Below the pieces are notes generated by a model. It searched no databases, had not been told where the DNA came from, and saw only the letters and a program-made list of their open reading frames with translations. This document shows positions 1 to 9,436 of a stretch of 64,000 nucleotides of DNA, in pieces. Source of the stretch: Zopfochytrium polystomum (lineage: Eukaryota; Chytridiomycota; Chytridiomycetes; Chytridiales; Chytridiaceae); the NCBI GenBank assembly GCA_025765615.1, contig JAIVFJ010000107.1, positions 124,001 to 188,000 of the forward strand, written 5' to 3'. Position 1 is the stretch's first letter. The number at the start of each line of letters is the position of its first letter. A program made the translations under genes and the position numbers.

Positions 1-723
1 AACGGTGTTAAATGCGCCACGGCGTCGGCGACGAATGAATTCTACTGCGTCTAAAGGGGCCATCCCAGCTTCGATGAAACAAATCGCCACCAGGACAGGA
101 GCGCGTCCCAGTCCTGCAACACAATGGACTGCCTACGAAGGGGACAAGCCATTAGATTCAAACTGCTTATCTGAAGTTGAAAAAACTGAACCTACGATGG
201 CCGGAATACTGGGGTCAGTGTCGCCTGTATAGTTAGAGGCACCCCCAATTCCCCCAGGGAATTTTTCATCGCATAAAGCAAGGAAGTTCTGAATGACTGC
301 TGTCGGCGGGATGCTACCATCCGGAAAAGGCGAGTCCGCCACGCGAATCCCATTGGCCACACAGTAGTCTTTGTTGTACGTGGGTTCGCACACACGGACT
401 ATATCAGTGACGCCGCGGGATTTGAGCTCCTCCACATAAAAAGGGAGCGTCGTGTCGGTAGGGCAATCGAATACGACGAAACGCATGTTTCGGTACTCAA
501 TTGATGTCATGACCCGAGAGAACGGGATGGTTCTTGTGGGCATCTTCGAGTTGGAGGTCTCTGAGTGGGTTGGAGAGGGCCGCCGAACGGGGTTGGGAGA
601 TGAGGGGGTAGGTGCAGTAACTGTTGAGATAGAGCCGTTCGCGGCGGGGCCGGCGGGGCCAACGGAGTTTGACGAAGATACGGTGTCTCTGATTTCAGGG
701 GCAGGGGTGGCGTCGACAGACAT
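1..723 (-). CDS. PRL-type (PTP4A-like) protein tyrosine phosphatase, 3' end cut by window edge
   Basis: Dual-specificity phosphatase of the PRL/PTP4A type, a family that in eukaryotes acts at membranes in growth signalling. Exon 1 runs from the ATG at 723 to 243, a 114-nt intron occupies 129-242 (GTGCCT donor, GCAG acceptor), and exon 2 runs from 128 off the left edge. The first ~75 residues are Ser/Pro/Thr-rich and not conserved. The catalytic domain starts near residue 76 ([14 protein letters not shown]). It shows the regulatory Cys in VRVCEPTY, the general-acid loop SPFPDG, and the signature [10 protein letters not shown] just after the intron, with the catalytic Cys and Arg in place, then [10 protein letters not shown]. 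Oddity: the Trp usual in the WPFDDG loop is Ser here, while the general-acid Asp is kept. The usual C-terminal CAAX box would lie outside the window. An upstream ATG at 873 is in frame, but 723 ([10 protein letters not shown]) fits better. Assignment is sure; the exact start is less so. Confidence 0.9.
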
Positions 724-1718
724 GGAAGGAAGAGCTTGTGGGCAGTAAATTCTAGCTCTCCTCGATAAGGTCGGTGGAAAGCTGGCGTGCAACCGAGTGT
801 TAACGTATGCGGATGTGGGCAGGTAAATTGGTAGCAAGGTTTGATCGAGGTAGATTTTTCTGGGCGAGGGCAATTATCTGTGAAGACAACATTTAATACT
901 GGGTGGTGCAAACAAGAGCGAGAAACACAAACCCTGGATCAAGTCCGGCGGCAATAACAAGAATCAGTGGAGAAGATCGGTGAACAACGAAGTCGGTTGT
1001 GTTGAAAATCACGCTTCCAGCGCAAGCAAAGTACAGGTTCGCAGTTGAGGGCTGACTAGAAGGATCGTCTGTCATTCGTGGAAACGCCGATTACAGCCGA
1101 GAATGAATTTTGAAGGTGACGTCGGTAGTGACACAGAAAGAACAAATAGGATCTGTCCTTCCGATGATTAGCGGTGATAAGCGGTTCGCCCGGGAAGTTT
1201 GCAACCGATCGCGGCAAAAGGAGGTCTGGGGAAACTCTTTTTGTGCGCTTTGGGCCCTGCTCGTTGTTTGTTAGTGAGTGCTGAGGCAGCAGCAAAAGAA
1301 TGGAATCAACCGTAAAATCGTTCCGCAGAAGAGAACAATACAGGCAAAGAGCTTCTGGAGGCGAAAAAACAGGGAGGAAGGGGCAACGAGCAAAGATAGG
1401 GCCGATATGCACACTGAGGAGATCGGTAGCGGGCACTGCCGGGGCATGTGCGCTATCTATGCACGGGGTGGCGGATGGATGGAATGGTCGCTCGGCAGAG
1501 AATGGAGGGAGAAAGAAGAAGATGCGGCGTTCTGGAGAGGCGAAGAGTTCGGAAACGGGCCGTAAAATGGTTGTTACCTGTGTTGGAAAGTCGCGCGAGG
1601 TTGGGACGCCGGTTTTGGGGATGTCGAGAGTTGGGGAGGGCAAAGGGGGGGAAGCAGGACAGGCAAGGCAAGGCAGGCAGAAGTGTGATTCGCAACGTAA
1701 GATTTGATTGCACCGCGG

Positions 1719-1753
<35 letters not shown>

Positions 1754-2400
1754 CCCTTCTTTTTCTTCTTTTCTCTCTCGCTCGCTCTTGCTTTTTCTTT
1801 TTCTTTCTTTTCGCAATCTGTCATTTTTTCCCAGTCACTTCCCCACCAAACAAAAAAGAACAAGGAGAAAGGCAAAACGAGAAAATTTTTTTTCCTGAAC
1901 AACTTTCACATCCCCTCCTCCAAGGCATCAGCGTTTTCTGTTGATGTCGATCCATTGTGACGAGGAGCAAAAAATAAGAAAATTAGAAAAACTTAAAAAA
2001 GGATAAAAAAACCTTTCCTATACCTGGCATGGTGCATCCTTGGCCGGTGGGGTCTTGGTACGACATTTTTGTAAGGACTTGAAAAGCTATTGTGTTTGCG
2101 AGTGCTTCAAAAAGGACGTCACGCTCTTCACGAACTGTACAGCAAGGACTATGGCACTTGAACACTGACGCTTGCCCAACTTGACAGTATTGACCGCATT
2201 TGTCCCATAATGAAGTTGAAAATGCCTCACAGAGATTCAGAAGAGAGTGCAGTTTTCTCTGCTTTCAGAAAGACTTGATCTTTTGACGCTGATGTGCTGG
2301 AGCAAGTGCTGCACCAGCTGAACAAGTCCCAGCTGCACAAAAGAGGGACAGCATTAGATTTTCGACAAAAAAAAAGAGCAAGAGTATACCAGATATTCCT
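724..2400. other. Intergenic/upstream DNA of the phosphatase gene, no gene recognised
   Basis: No recognisable protein. Minus-strand open frames at 1056-1643 and elsewhere have low-complexity translations without motifs. The stretch probably holds the phosphatase promoter and 5' UTR. It contains a long pyrimidine tract (1719-1812). From about 2000 it passes into decayed copia debris. Confidence 0.5.
1719..1812. repeat. (CT)14 microsatellite and pyrimidine tract
   Basis: About 14 uninterrupted CT dinucleotides at 1719-1746, followed by a C/T-only-rich tract to about 1812. It lies about 1 kb upstream of the phosphatase start. CT/GA tracts are common in fungal promoters, but no function can be read directly. 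Confidence 0.9.
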
Positions 2401-2927
2401 CTGAGCCTGTTGACTTTTAATTCTGATCTCAGCCATGCCTCTGCCACCATCATTGCCCTTGTCCACCGTGAACACTACCCAAGCCCAGACAGGCTACCAC
2501 TATTTGTGAGCAAGGCTGCGAGGCTCTGGATCGCAGAGGTTGAATGACTTCCATTGCGCCCTGGGACATGTCAGCTTCCAGTGCCTTGGCTGCATGCTCC
2601 ACCACCGGATGACAGCAGACCTTCCACGCATGGATGCTTCGTACCCCACAAAGTGCTACCTCTGCATCACCACCAAGATGCACCAAAAGCCATTCCCAGA
2701 GTGTGATGAGGAACAACTTCCATTTGCTCATACCCTCAATGTCGATCTCAACTCCATTCCAATTACTTCCTTTGATGGTTCCAACAACAAAATCATCATT
2801 GTTTGCAAGAGCAGTAGTTTCTCTTGGGACGTTCCTATTGCTTGCAAGAGCAAAGCATTACTGTTTCTAATTTGCCAGATTCTCTTCCTTGAGAAAACGG
2901 AGGGAGGCAAAGTACAGGTCATCCTAT
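2400..2927 (+). pseudogene. Copia-2 GAG-pre-integrase/integrase fragment
   Basis: Decayed Ty1/copia pol fragment on the plus strand. A pre-integrase-like stretch reads LHCALGHVS, followed by a zinc-binding pattern (KCYLCITTKM) and the integrase start TLNVDLNSIPITSFDG containing the first catalytic Asp. It is the same family as the minus-strand integrase at 12355-13299, whose translation is closely similar. It lacks the rest of the integrase core because family-A LTR sequence begins at 2928. Confidence 0.8.
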
Positions 2928-3029
2928 TGTTAGGCAGAACTGACTGGTTAGCAGCAAGATGGACCTTGAACCTAGTGTGACTGTCAGTTATCATTCTCAC
3001 AATGCCCATGGGAGAGCGAGCCACTGCAC
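2928..3029 (+). repeat. LTR-A, left half (split by the Gypsy insertion)
   Basis: Begins TGTTAGGCAGAACTGACTGG, the start of the copia-3 LTR seen complete at 40074-40482. It is interrupted at 3029 by the Gypsy element and resumes at 6339. No TSD was found around the whole LTR. Confidence 0.85.
3025..3029. repeat. 5-bp target site duplication TGCAC of the Gypsy element (second copy 6334-6338)
   Basis: TGCAC directly precedes the 5' LTR and directly follows the 3' LTR (6334-6338). This is a perfect 5-bp TSD inside the family-A LTR and it fixes both ends of the element. Confidence 0.95.
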
Positions 3030-3373
3030 TGTTATGAATCACCCTCTGGAAACCTCTGGAACCTTCTAGAACATTCCTTCATGGAACCTTCTGGAACCTT
3101 CTGGAACCTTCTAGAACATTCCTTCATGGAACCTTGTGGAACCTTCTGGAACCTTCTTTGCTTTCCTGACTTGTCTTGTTGTCATTGGTATCATTGTATT
3201 ACTAATTGCTCTTTCTGGAACTTTCTTGGAGTCTTGACAAGGAACACTCTCAAAAGGTATAAAAGGGGGATGGGGGACCTGTCCCATCCCTCAAGTGAAT
3301 TATTGTTTCCAATACAATCATCACTCCTCTCAGTTCCTTGTCTGCCTTGCCCTGTCCTGCCATGTTCCTGACA
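3030..3373 (+). repeat. Gypsy 5' LTR
   Basis: 344 bp, TGTTATGAATCACC...GTTCCTGACA. The 5' third is a cluster of short direct repeats based on TGGAACCTTC and TAGAACATTCC, a heat-shock-element-like alternation of GAA and TTC blocks. The TATA box is at 3258. Confidence 0.95.
3258..3303 (+). promoter_or_regulatory. Gypsy LTR TATA box and probable transcript 5' end
   Basis: TATAAAAG at 3258-3265. The segment 3293-3303 (AAGTGAATTAT), 35 nt downstream, is where transcription would be expected to start. It is the exact reverse complement of the sequence just after the LTR (3376-3386). Confidence 0.7.
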
Positions 3374-3375
3374 TC

Positions 3376-3386
3376 ATAATTCACTT
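3376..3386 (+). other. Gypsy primer-binding site, self-priming type
   Basis: ATAATTCACTT begins 2 nt after the 5' LTR and pairs over 11 nt without mismatch with 3293-3303 in the LTR. In Tf1/sushi elements (established) the first 11 nt of the mRNA anneal to the PBS and prime reverse transcription. Length, position and complementarity match that scheme. No tRNA match was seen. Confidence 0.75.
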
Positions 3387-3413
3387 CACCCTCTCCTACT
3401 ACTCTCTGCCATC

Positions 3414-4337
3414 ATGTCTGACCCAAACAACACCTTCCCTGATGCAACTGCCTTCCAAGCCTTGATGGACCAATTACAAGCCCTTTCAAGACAGACACAC
3501 CAACTTCAAGAACAAGTCCTTCACGAGCAGCACCAGCTTCAACAACACCTTCACCAACAAGAACATCAAGCTCTTCCCCTGCCCCAAGCCAACCAAGCAA
3601 GAGAGCCCAAGGTTCCCAGCCCTGACAAGTTCACTGGGCTGGCCAAAGACCTTAGGAACTTCATGGCCACTGTGGAGAATGTCATCCTTCTCCAACCTTC
3701 AAGATTTCCCAGTGAGCAAGTCAAGGTTCTTTTCACAAGCACCCTCCTGTCTGGTCAAGCTCAATCATGGTACAGATCTCTCCCAAGCACACCCACCACC
3801 CTGCAAGAGCTCTGGGAGGGGCTGGAAGCTACCTTTGGTGACCACTACGCATCTTGGACAGCAAGATCCAAGCTCAAGCATATCAAGCAAGGAAAGCAAT
3901 CTTGTGTGGCCTACACCAACCAATTCAAGCAACTAGCCAGAGACTCTGGATACAATGATGCAGCTCTGATGGAGCTGTACCATGATGGTCTCCATGAGTC
4001 TATCCAAGACATGCTCTCCCAGTCTCTGCACATTTCTGAGACCTTGGAAGAGTACATTCTCCTTGCCATCAAGATTGACAACAGACTCTACCCCAAGAGG
4101 CTGAAGCAAAGACAAGTAGGAACTACATCAAGACCTACCCCAGTCCCTCAAGCTCTTACAGTTCCTGAACCCATGAAAGTGGATGCAGTTGAGACACTTC
4201 CTAAGGGTCCTCTGAGCCAAGAGGAGAAAACAAGGAGGGCCCAGCAGGGGCTGTGTTTCTACTGTGGCTCCAAGGATCATGCTGTCAAGGACTGCCCAAG
4301 GAAGAAGCACCCAAACTCCCAGGTCCAGGCTCACTGA
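3414..4337 (+). CDS. gag: Gypsy Gag (capsid/nucleocapsid)
   Basis: 307-residue Gag that should form the particle shell and package element RNA. The N-terminus is a Gln-rich probable coiled coil (residues ~20-60). The middle is a retrotrans_gag-like capsid domain (ALSGQAQSWYRSL-type core and WTARSKLKHIKQG). The end is one CCHC zinc knuckle, CFYCGSKDHAVKDC. The start is the first ATG after the LTR. The stop at 4335 overlaps the pol frame by about 80 nt. The -1 slippery site at 4310 would give a Gag-Pol fusion. The frame is intact. Confidence 0.93.
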   Translation: MSDPNNTFPDATAFQALMDQLQALSRQTHQLQEQVLHEQHQLQQHLHQQEHQALPLPQANQAREPKVPSPDKFTGLAKDLRNFMATVENVILLQPSRFPSEQVKVLFTSTLLSGQAQSWYRSLPSTPTTLQELWEGLEATFGDHYASWTARSKLKHIKQGKQSCVAYTNQFKQLARDSGYNDAALMELYHDGLHESIQDMLSQSLHISETLEEYILLAIKIDNRLYPKRLKQRQVGTTSRPTPVPQALTVPEPMKVDAVETLPKGPLSQEEKTRRAQQGLCFYCGSKDHAVKDCPRKKHPNSQVQAH

Positions 4338-4355
4338 GGGGCAATTCCCTGGACC
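4310..4355 (+). promoter_or_regulatory. -1 ribosomal frameshift signal (slippery heptamer plus stem-loop)
   Basis: C CCA AAC at 4310-4316 is in the gag frame in the X XXY YYZ phase. A 5-nt spacer follows, then an 8-bp perfect stem, GGTCCAGG (4322-4329) with CCTGGACC (4348-4355), closing an 18-nt loop. The -1 frame entered at 4316 is the pol frame. The purine-rich loop (GAGGGG) could pair with the CCTCC run downstream as a pseudoknot (inference). Confidence 0.8.
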
Positions 4356-5980
4356 CTCCTCCAAGCTGCCCCTGTTTCATCACCACCACCAGCACCACAA
4401 ACACCTCAGATTCCAAGCCCCACCAACTCACCATGGATGTGAAGATTCAACTCTCACCCAAGTCAACCATCACAACCAAGGCCCTTATCAACTCTGGATC
4501 ATCCTGCAACATCATTGATGCCCTGTCAAGAAGAACAGACCTTGCACCTGAAGGGGGAGATGGTTTCACCCCACCATCCAAGACTCACCTTTCATTGCTT
4601 CCTGACAGTGTGTGGGCCCATGCTATTTCCAAGGACCCCAAGCCTCACAAGATTCAAATCAGCCAAGAAGAGGAAAAACTTGAGATACTCAAGACAAGGC
4701 ATGATGCAGCAACAGCTGGACACCCAGGAGAGCACAAGACATATGAGCTTGTTTCCAGAGACTTCTACTGGCCAGGCATGAGGAAGTACATCAAGAACTA
4801 TGTCAGCAGCTGTGAAACCTGTCAAAGAAACAAATCCAGCAGACACAAGCCCTATGGACTTCTGGAGCCCCTCCCAATTGCCATCAGCCCTTGGTCATCA
4901 ATATCCATGGACTTCATTGTGAAACTGCCCCCATCCCATGGATTTGACTCTATCCTTGTTGTCATCTGCAGAAGGACAAAGTTGGCCCATTTCATCCCCT
5001 GCACTGAGAATATAGATGCACAAGGAACAGCAGACCTGTTTTTGCAGCACATATTCAGGCTCCATGGGCTGCCTCAGTCAATCGTCAGTGACAGAGGACC
5101 ACAGTTCAGATCTCAATTTTGGAAAGCACTCACAGCAGCCCTTGGAATCAAGTCTCAACTGTCAACTGCTTATCACCCTCAGACTGATGGACAAACAGAA
5201 AGAACAAACCAGACTCTGGAGCAGTATTTGAGGTGCTATGTCAGCTATCAACAGGATGATTGGCCCACCCTCCTTCCACTGGCAGAATTTGCTCTCAACA
5301 ATTCTCTCCACTCAAGCACCCAGCTATCTCCTTTCTTTGCAACCTATGGCTTCAATCCAAGAGGAGATCTTCTGGGACAAGAGACCCTATCCAATGTCCA
5401 AGCTCCTGCTGCGGCTTCACACTTACATAAGCTCAAGATCATCAGCACCTTCCTGGACTCCACCCTGAAGCAAGCCCAAGAAGATGCCTCAAGATTTGCC
5501 AACACTCACAGAATGGACCATGACCTTGCTGTGGGTCAGCAAGTTTGGCTTCTGAGGAAGAACTTGCAGACCAAAAGACCAAGTCCCAAGCTAGACAACC
5601 TCAAGTTGGGTCCTTTCAAGATCTTGGAGCAAATCAATCCAGTCACCTTCAAGCTGGATCTCCCTGCATCCATGAAGATCCACCCAGTTTTCCATGTCAG
5701 CCTTTTAGAGAAGTTTGTGGCCAATTCCATTCCAGGCAGAGTTGTTCCTCCTCCTCCTCCAGTTGAGGTAGAAGGTGAAGAGGAATTTGAGGTTGAACAA
5801 ATCTTGGATGCCAAGTGGTTTGGAAGAACACTCAAGTTCCTTGTTAAGTGGAAAGGTTACTCAGATGCTGACAACACCTGGGAGCCTGAGTCAAACCTCA
5901 CTCACTGCCAAGACCTTCTGCTCGAGTTCAAGACCAGGTACCCCACCAAGTTGCAGAAGAGGCCTAAAAGGGGGAGATGA
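4316..5980 (+). CDS. pol: Gypsy Pol remnant: protease stub, integrase, chromodomain
   Basis: Open frame entered by -1 frameshifting at 4316; the same frame is open from 4253. After a retropepsin stub (ALINSGSSCNII, active-site Asp replaced by Asn) the sequence jumps near 4515 to DALSRR, which normally follows RNase H. The whole RT and RNase H are therefore deleted with the frame preserved. Integrase is complete: HHCC zinc finger (GHPGEHKTYEL ... CETCQ), catalytic Asp in SMDFIVKLP, Asp in VSDRGPQF, Glu in QTERTNQTL, and the GPF module (KLGPFKILEQI, IHPVFHVSLL). The C-terminus is a chromodomain (FEVEQILDAKW ... FLVKWKGY ... NTWEP) expected to direct integration to marked chromatin. The TGA at 5978 touches the 3' LTR. 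It is preceded by a purine-rich tract usable as PPT. Confidence 0.93.
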   Translation, partial: LPGPGSLRGNSLDPPPSCPCFITTTSTTNTSDSKPHQLTMDVKIQLSPKSTITTKALINSGSSCNIIDALSRRTDLAPEGGDGFTPPSKTHLSLLPDSVWAHAISKDPKPHKIQISQEEEKLEILKTRHDAATAGHPGEHKTYELVSRDFYWPGMRKYIKNYVSSCETCQRNKSSRHKPYGLLEPLPIAISPWSSISMDFIVKLPPSHGFDSILVVICRRTKLAHFIPCTENIDAQGTADLFLQHIFRLHGLPQSIVSDRGPQFRSQFWKALTAALGIKSQLSTAYHPQTDGQTERTNQTLEQYLRCYVSYQQDDWPTLLPLAEFALNNSLHSSTQLSPFFATYGFNPRGDLLGQETLSNVQAPAAASHLHKLKIISTFLDSTLKQAQEDASRFANTHRMDHDLAVGQQVWLLRKNLQTKRPSPKLDNLKLGPFKILEQINPVTFKLDLPASMKIHPVFHVSLLEKFVANSIPGRVVPPPPPVEVEGEEEFEVEQILDAKWFGRTLKFLVKWKGYSDADNTWEPESNLTHCQDLLLEFKTRYPTKLQKRPKRGR

Positions 5981-6333
5981 TGTTATGAATCACCCTCTGG
6001 AAACCTCTGGAACCTTCTAGAACATTCCTTCATGGAACCTTCTGGAACCTTCTGGAACCTTCTAGAACATTCCTTCATGGAACCTTGTGGAACCTTCTGG
6101 AACCTTCTTTGCTTTCCTGACTTGTCTTGTTGTCATTGGTATCATTGGTATCATTGTATTACTAATTGCTCTTTCTGGAACTTTCTTGGAGTCTTGACAA
6201 GGAACACTCTCAAAAGGTATAAAAGGGGGATGGGGGACCTGTCCCATCCCTCAAGTGAATTATTGTTTCCAATACAATCATCACTCCTCTCAGTTCCTTG
6301 TCTGCCTTGCCCTGTCCTGCCATGTTCCTGACA
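5981..6333 (+). repeat. Gypsy 3' LTR
   Basis: 353 bp, same sequence as the 5' LTR apart from an extra 9-bp copy of ATCATTGGT. The upstream polypurine tract AAAAGGGGGAGATGA (5966-5980) includes the pol stop codon. Confidence 0.95.
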
Positions 6334-6338
6334 TGCAC

Positions 6339-6623
6339 CTGGGCGCCGGCTTGGGCTGTTGACAAAAACTCCGAGTATTAAGTGGAACAGAAACTCAGTT
6401 ACCTCCTCCTCTGCTCAAGCAGATAATTTAGGAGAGGTTTTTACCCTGTGCCAGTCACGCTTGCCTAGCAACTATTACAGCATGCATATCATCATTATGT
6501 ATCAATAATTCATAACAGAGTTTTTTCTCATTCTCTCCAAGTTGGGTAGAAGGATCACCCACAAACACACATCTCCACTTCATTCACTCCTTCCACTCAC
6601 TCACTCAGAGTAGACTGTTTACA
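6339..6623 (+). repeat. LTR-A, right half
   Basis: Continuation of the split copia-3 LTR: it matches 40205-40482 (GTGGAACAGAAAC, GCTTGCCTAGCAAC, TAGACTGTTTACA end). Together with 2928-3029 it makes one LTR of about 390 bp. Confidence 0.85.
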
Positions 6624-9436
6624 CAACAGCATGCCAGCTATCTGGCTGCATCAACCACAGATTCTAGCTTAGAACAACACTATCTACCACATCCAACAAA
6701 CAGAATCAGCATAGCTCAACTTTAGAAACCATTTCATTTGGGAGGCCCAAAATTTTCAACGCCCTCTCCTGGCTGAACAGTGGAGAATTCGAATCAAATG
6801 TTGACTGTCATTCAATCCTGCTTTGCAAAGTGCATTTGAAAGCTCTGATTCTCCTCTTTCCAACAAGCTATCACAGCTCTCTATGTCGTCTCTTCGGAAT
6901 TTGATTGGTCTCCGAAGTCGAAAAATGCTTCCTCAACTTTGCAAGACATCTTCTCGACAGTGAGAAGCGATTAGAGGACGTTCTTACACTTCTGTATTTG
7001 CCTGCTTCTGCTCTTTCCATTGATACCTAACGCACCTGGCTACAAGGCCTACAGCAGGAGCTACAAGAGTTTTTGCTAAGGAGGCCTAAAGGTCAAACTC
7101 TAAGAGATCCTCTACATCTCTGAAGGCTCATCCCATAGTCTAGTGGATATGTGGGGAAAGGACAAGTCATCAATGATGGGGAACTCCTGGTTCTAAGGGC
7201 CAGTACCCTGGTGTTCGTGTTAATACTTCTCTCTATGTATGCTCTGAAAGCACAGATATACCAATCAATAACTGTCATGAGTCATTGTTGCCTCATGAGT
7301 GCCATAACAGCCATGGACAAACATACAGAGACAAGTCTCCACATGAATGAATCATGGGTGCCATAGGCATGAGATGACAGGGTTAAGCCCTGGAGCGCCC
7401 ATACAGGAAGGAATGGTATCCGACAAACCAGCTTGATGTGGAAGATGAGACAGGCTTGACTTGAAGAGGGAAGAACCTGATGGTGAAGTTGTGCTCAAAA
7501 GAGGGGTGCAATGGCAGATTACTGTTAAAGAAAGCTTGGCCCACTCTGCACTAGCCTCTCTAAGTTCTCATCTCAGTAGACCCAACCCAACTTGGTCTTC
7601 ACACACTCTTGCTTTGGGAAGGGGGCACTCACACAGCTTGGCCTACTCTGCACTTGCCTGGGGGAATGCTACCTCTACTTGCTTGGTCTGGGGGCTCTGG
7701 CCAAAGAGGACTTCTAATCCACCCTGCTTGGCCTACTCTGCACTTGCCAGGGGGATCTCCTACACCAAAAGAGGACTCTGTCTTCCCTGCTTGGCCCACT
7801 CTGCACTTTGCCAGGGAAGGTCTCCTATCCACCACACACATGGTCTTTTGGGGAGGCACTCACCTTACAACACCCTGAAAGGAGATATGAGGGACGCAAC
7901 TAGTCAAACAGAGGCTGCCCAAGGGGGAGTCTTATTGATTGTTTTTGAGTTGAGAGTTATTATTGAAGAGAAGAAGGGGGGGAAAGGGGCAGTATTTATG
8001 GGGATCAGAGAGAGAAAGTAAGAAGGAGGAAGAAAAAGAAGAAAAAGACAAAAGATAGTAAAAAGGAGAAAATGAAAGAAAAGAACAATTTGTAAGAATG
8101 AATCATCTTTCAGCCACACCCCCCTCCACCCAGTGTCTCTCCTGCCTCATATTTGAGATGGGCTGAAATTGAGGGCTGGGAGCTGGAGGGAAAGGGAAAA
8201 TAAGAGAAAATCAGCAAAAATAAGAAGCAATACGAAGAAATAAAGGGTGTGCCCCTTGTGCTTAGGCCCGTTCAGCACAAGGAACACGGGATGCTCTTTT
8301 TGATGCCGGGCATCAGTACTGAGTTACTTTTGAAAGTAAGAATAAGTATTCAAATATAGGAATAGAGTGGTTGTTTGTGATTGATGGGTGGCCACTATAT
8401 GTAAAGGTAAAACCAATGAACTAGCCAAGGAAGATCTTTTAAAGAGACCTCAACAGCTCAATGGCCCATGAGATTAGGAATCTCTTACTACCACTACCTC
8501 CAACCACCATTTTGTCCTTTCTTGTGTTACAATTCACCCCAGCTGCACACCAAATTGCTTGAAGTTCCCTCCATTTTGTTCTCCAACACTCCACAAGGAA
8601 CAATACCACCAAAACTTTGATTCTCGACCTGAAATTTGGCACACAGTCGCTTTTCAATGGTGCCAACCTGCTATTCTGATTTCAGAATTTTTCGTCCATC
8701 CATCAGCTTGCAACAAGCATTGTGTGCAAAACACATCTTCTATCCTGGACCATTTTTCCATCAAGTACAGTATCAAGCAACTCCTAGAGTCACTATTTGT
8801 CACCACTGCACTGTTGAGCAACTCCTCCAAATTTTCCAGCCACTGGTTTCTCGTGCAACAGGATCATCACTATGCGCAACGCAATGTAGTGTAACCTTAA
8901 CTCTTTGTTGGCGTGTTCATCGGCAAGATAATAAAGTAACCTTCAGATCAAGGTCATTGGCAAAAAAAAGAATCCAGGACCTAACACAGACAGACCTATT
9001 CCCTCTCGAGAGGCCATTCTGGAACGAGGAGGCCTATCACACGTATGTCATGCATCTACCCAAGGATCAGTAGGACAGATGGTGCTTCTGGCTGCACTGT
9101 CAAAATGGTGGGAACAGTACACCAAAGCCAAAGGTTGGTGAAACACTTTTACCAAACTATCTCTGTGTTCCGTCTGCTGCTGAGCAAGCTAATGCTGAAC
9201 CAATTGTTGCTGTCAAAGCAACTGTCAAGTACCAGATTCAGCATCACATCATGACTTCATCAGAGTTCATGAATGCCGTACTGAAGATGCATGCCACGCA
9301 CTGTGGGCCACAGATCTGGATCCCCAGCTACCATTTTTGGATCCGTTTGTACTGGGAGTTGTGGGTTCCATTTTCGGCTCCCTTTTTTTGGGATTCAGAG
9401 ATACCATTTTTCATTCATTTGGGTGCTTGAGATCCC
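6624..9436. other. No recognisable gene; decayed repetitive DNA
   Basis: Open frames here are short and motif-free. The longer ones (7461-8021 plus, 8636-9073 plus) are not recognised and the first is made of short repeats. 7970-8100 is A/G-rich on the plus strand. Nothing can be assigned. Confidence 0.5.
7526..7815 (+). repeat. Irregular direct repeats of a ~25-bp TTGGCCYACTCTGCACT motif
   Basis: Four copies of CTTGGCC(C/T)ACTCTGCACT start near 7533, 7637, 7727 and 7789. The last three are followed by TTGCC(T/A)GGGG or a close variant. Spacing is 104, 90 and 62 bp, so this is not a regular tandem array. Confidence 0.7.

Larger units (their letters stand above)
3030..6333 (+). mobile_element. 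Ty3/Gypsy chromovirus, internally deleted (no RT/RNase H), young insertion
   Basis: A 3.3-kb LTR retrotransposon with 344- and 353-bp LTRs, TG...CA ends and a 5-bp TSD. Gag and a second frame with integrase and chromodomain are intact. Reverse transcriptase and RNase H are missing. The two LTRs appear identical by eye except for one 9-bp tandem duplication (ATCATTGGT) in the 3' copy, so insertion was recent. The element carries a TATA box, a self-complementary primer site and a -1 frameshift signal, described separately. Mobilisation would need RT supplied by another element. Confidence 0.95.

Noticed and set aside
1056..1643. 195-codon minus-strand frame upstream of the phosphatase
   Set aside because: No domain, low-complexity hydrophobic/Pro content and no supporting splice structure; more likely promoter or 5' UTR.
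7461..8021. 186-codon plus-strand frame
   Set aside because: Most of it is a translation of the repeated TTGGCCYACTCTGCACT motif (LAHSAL/LAYSAL), not a conserved protein.
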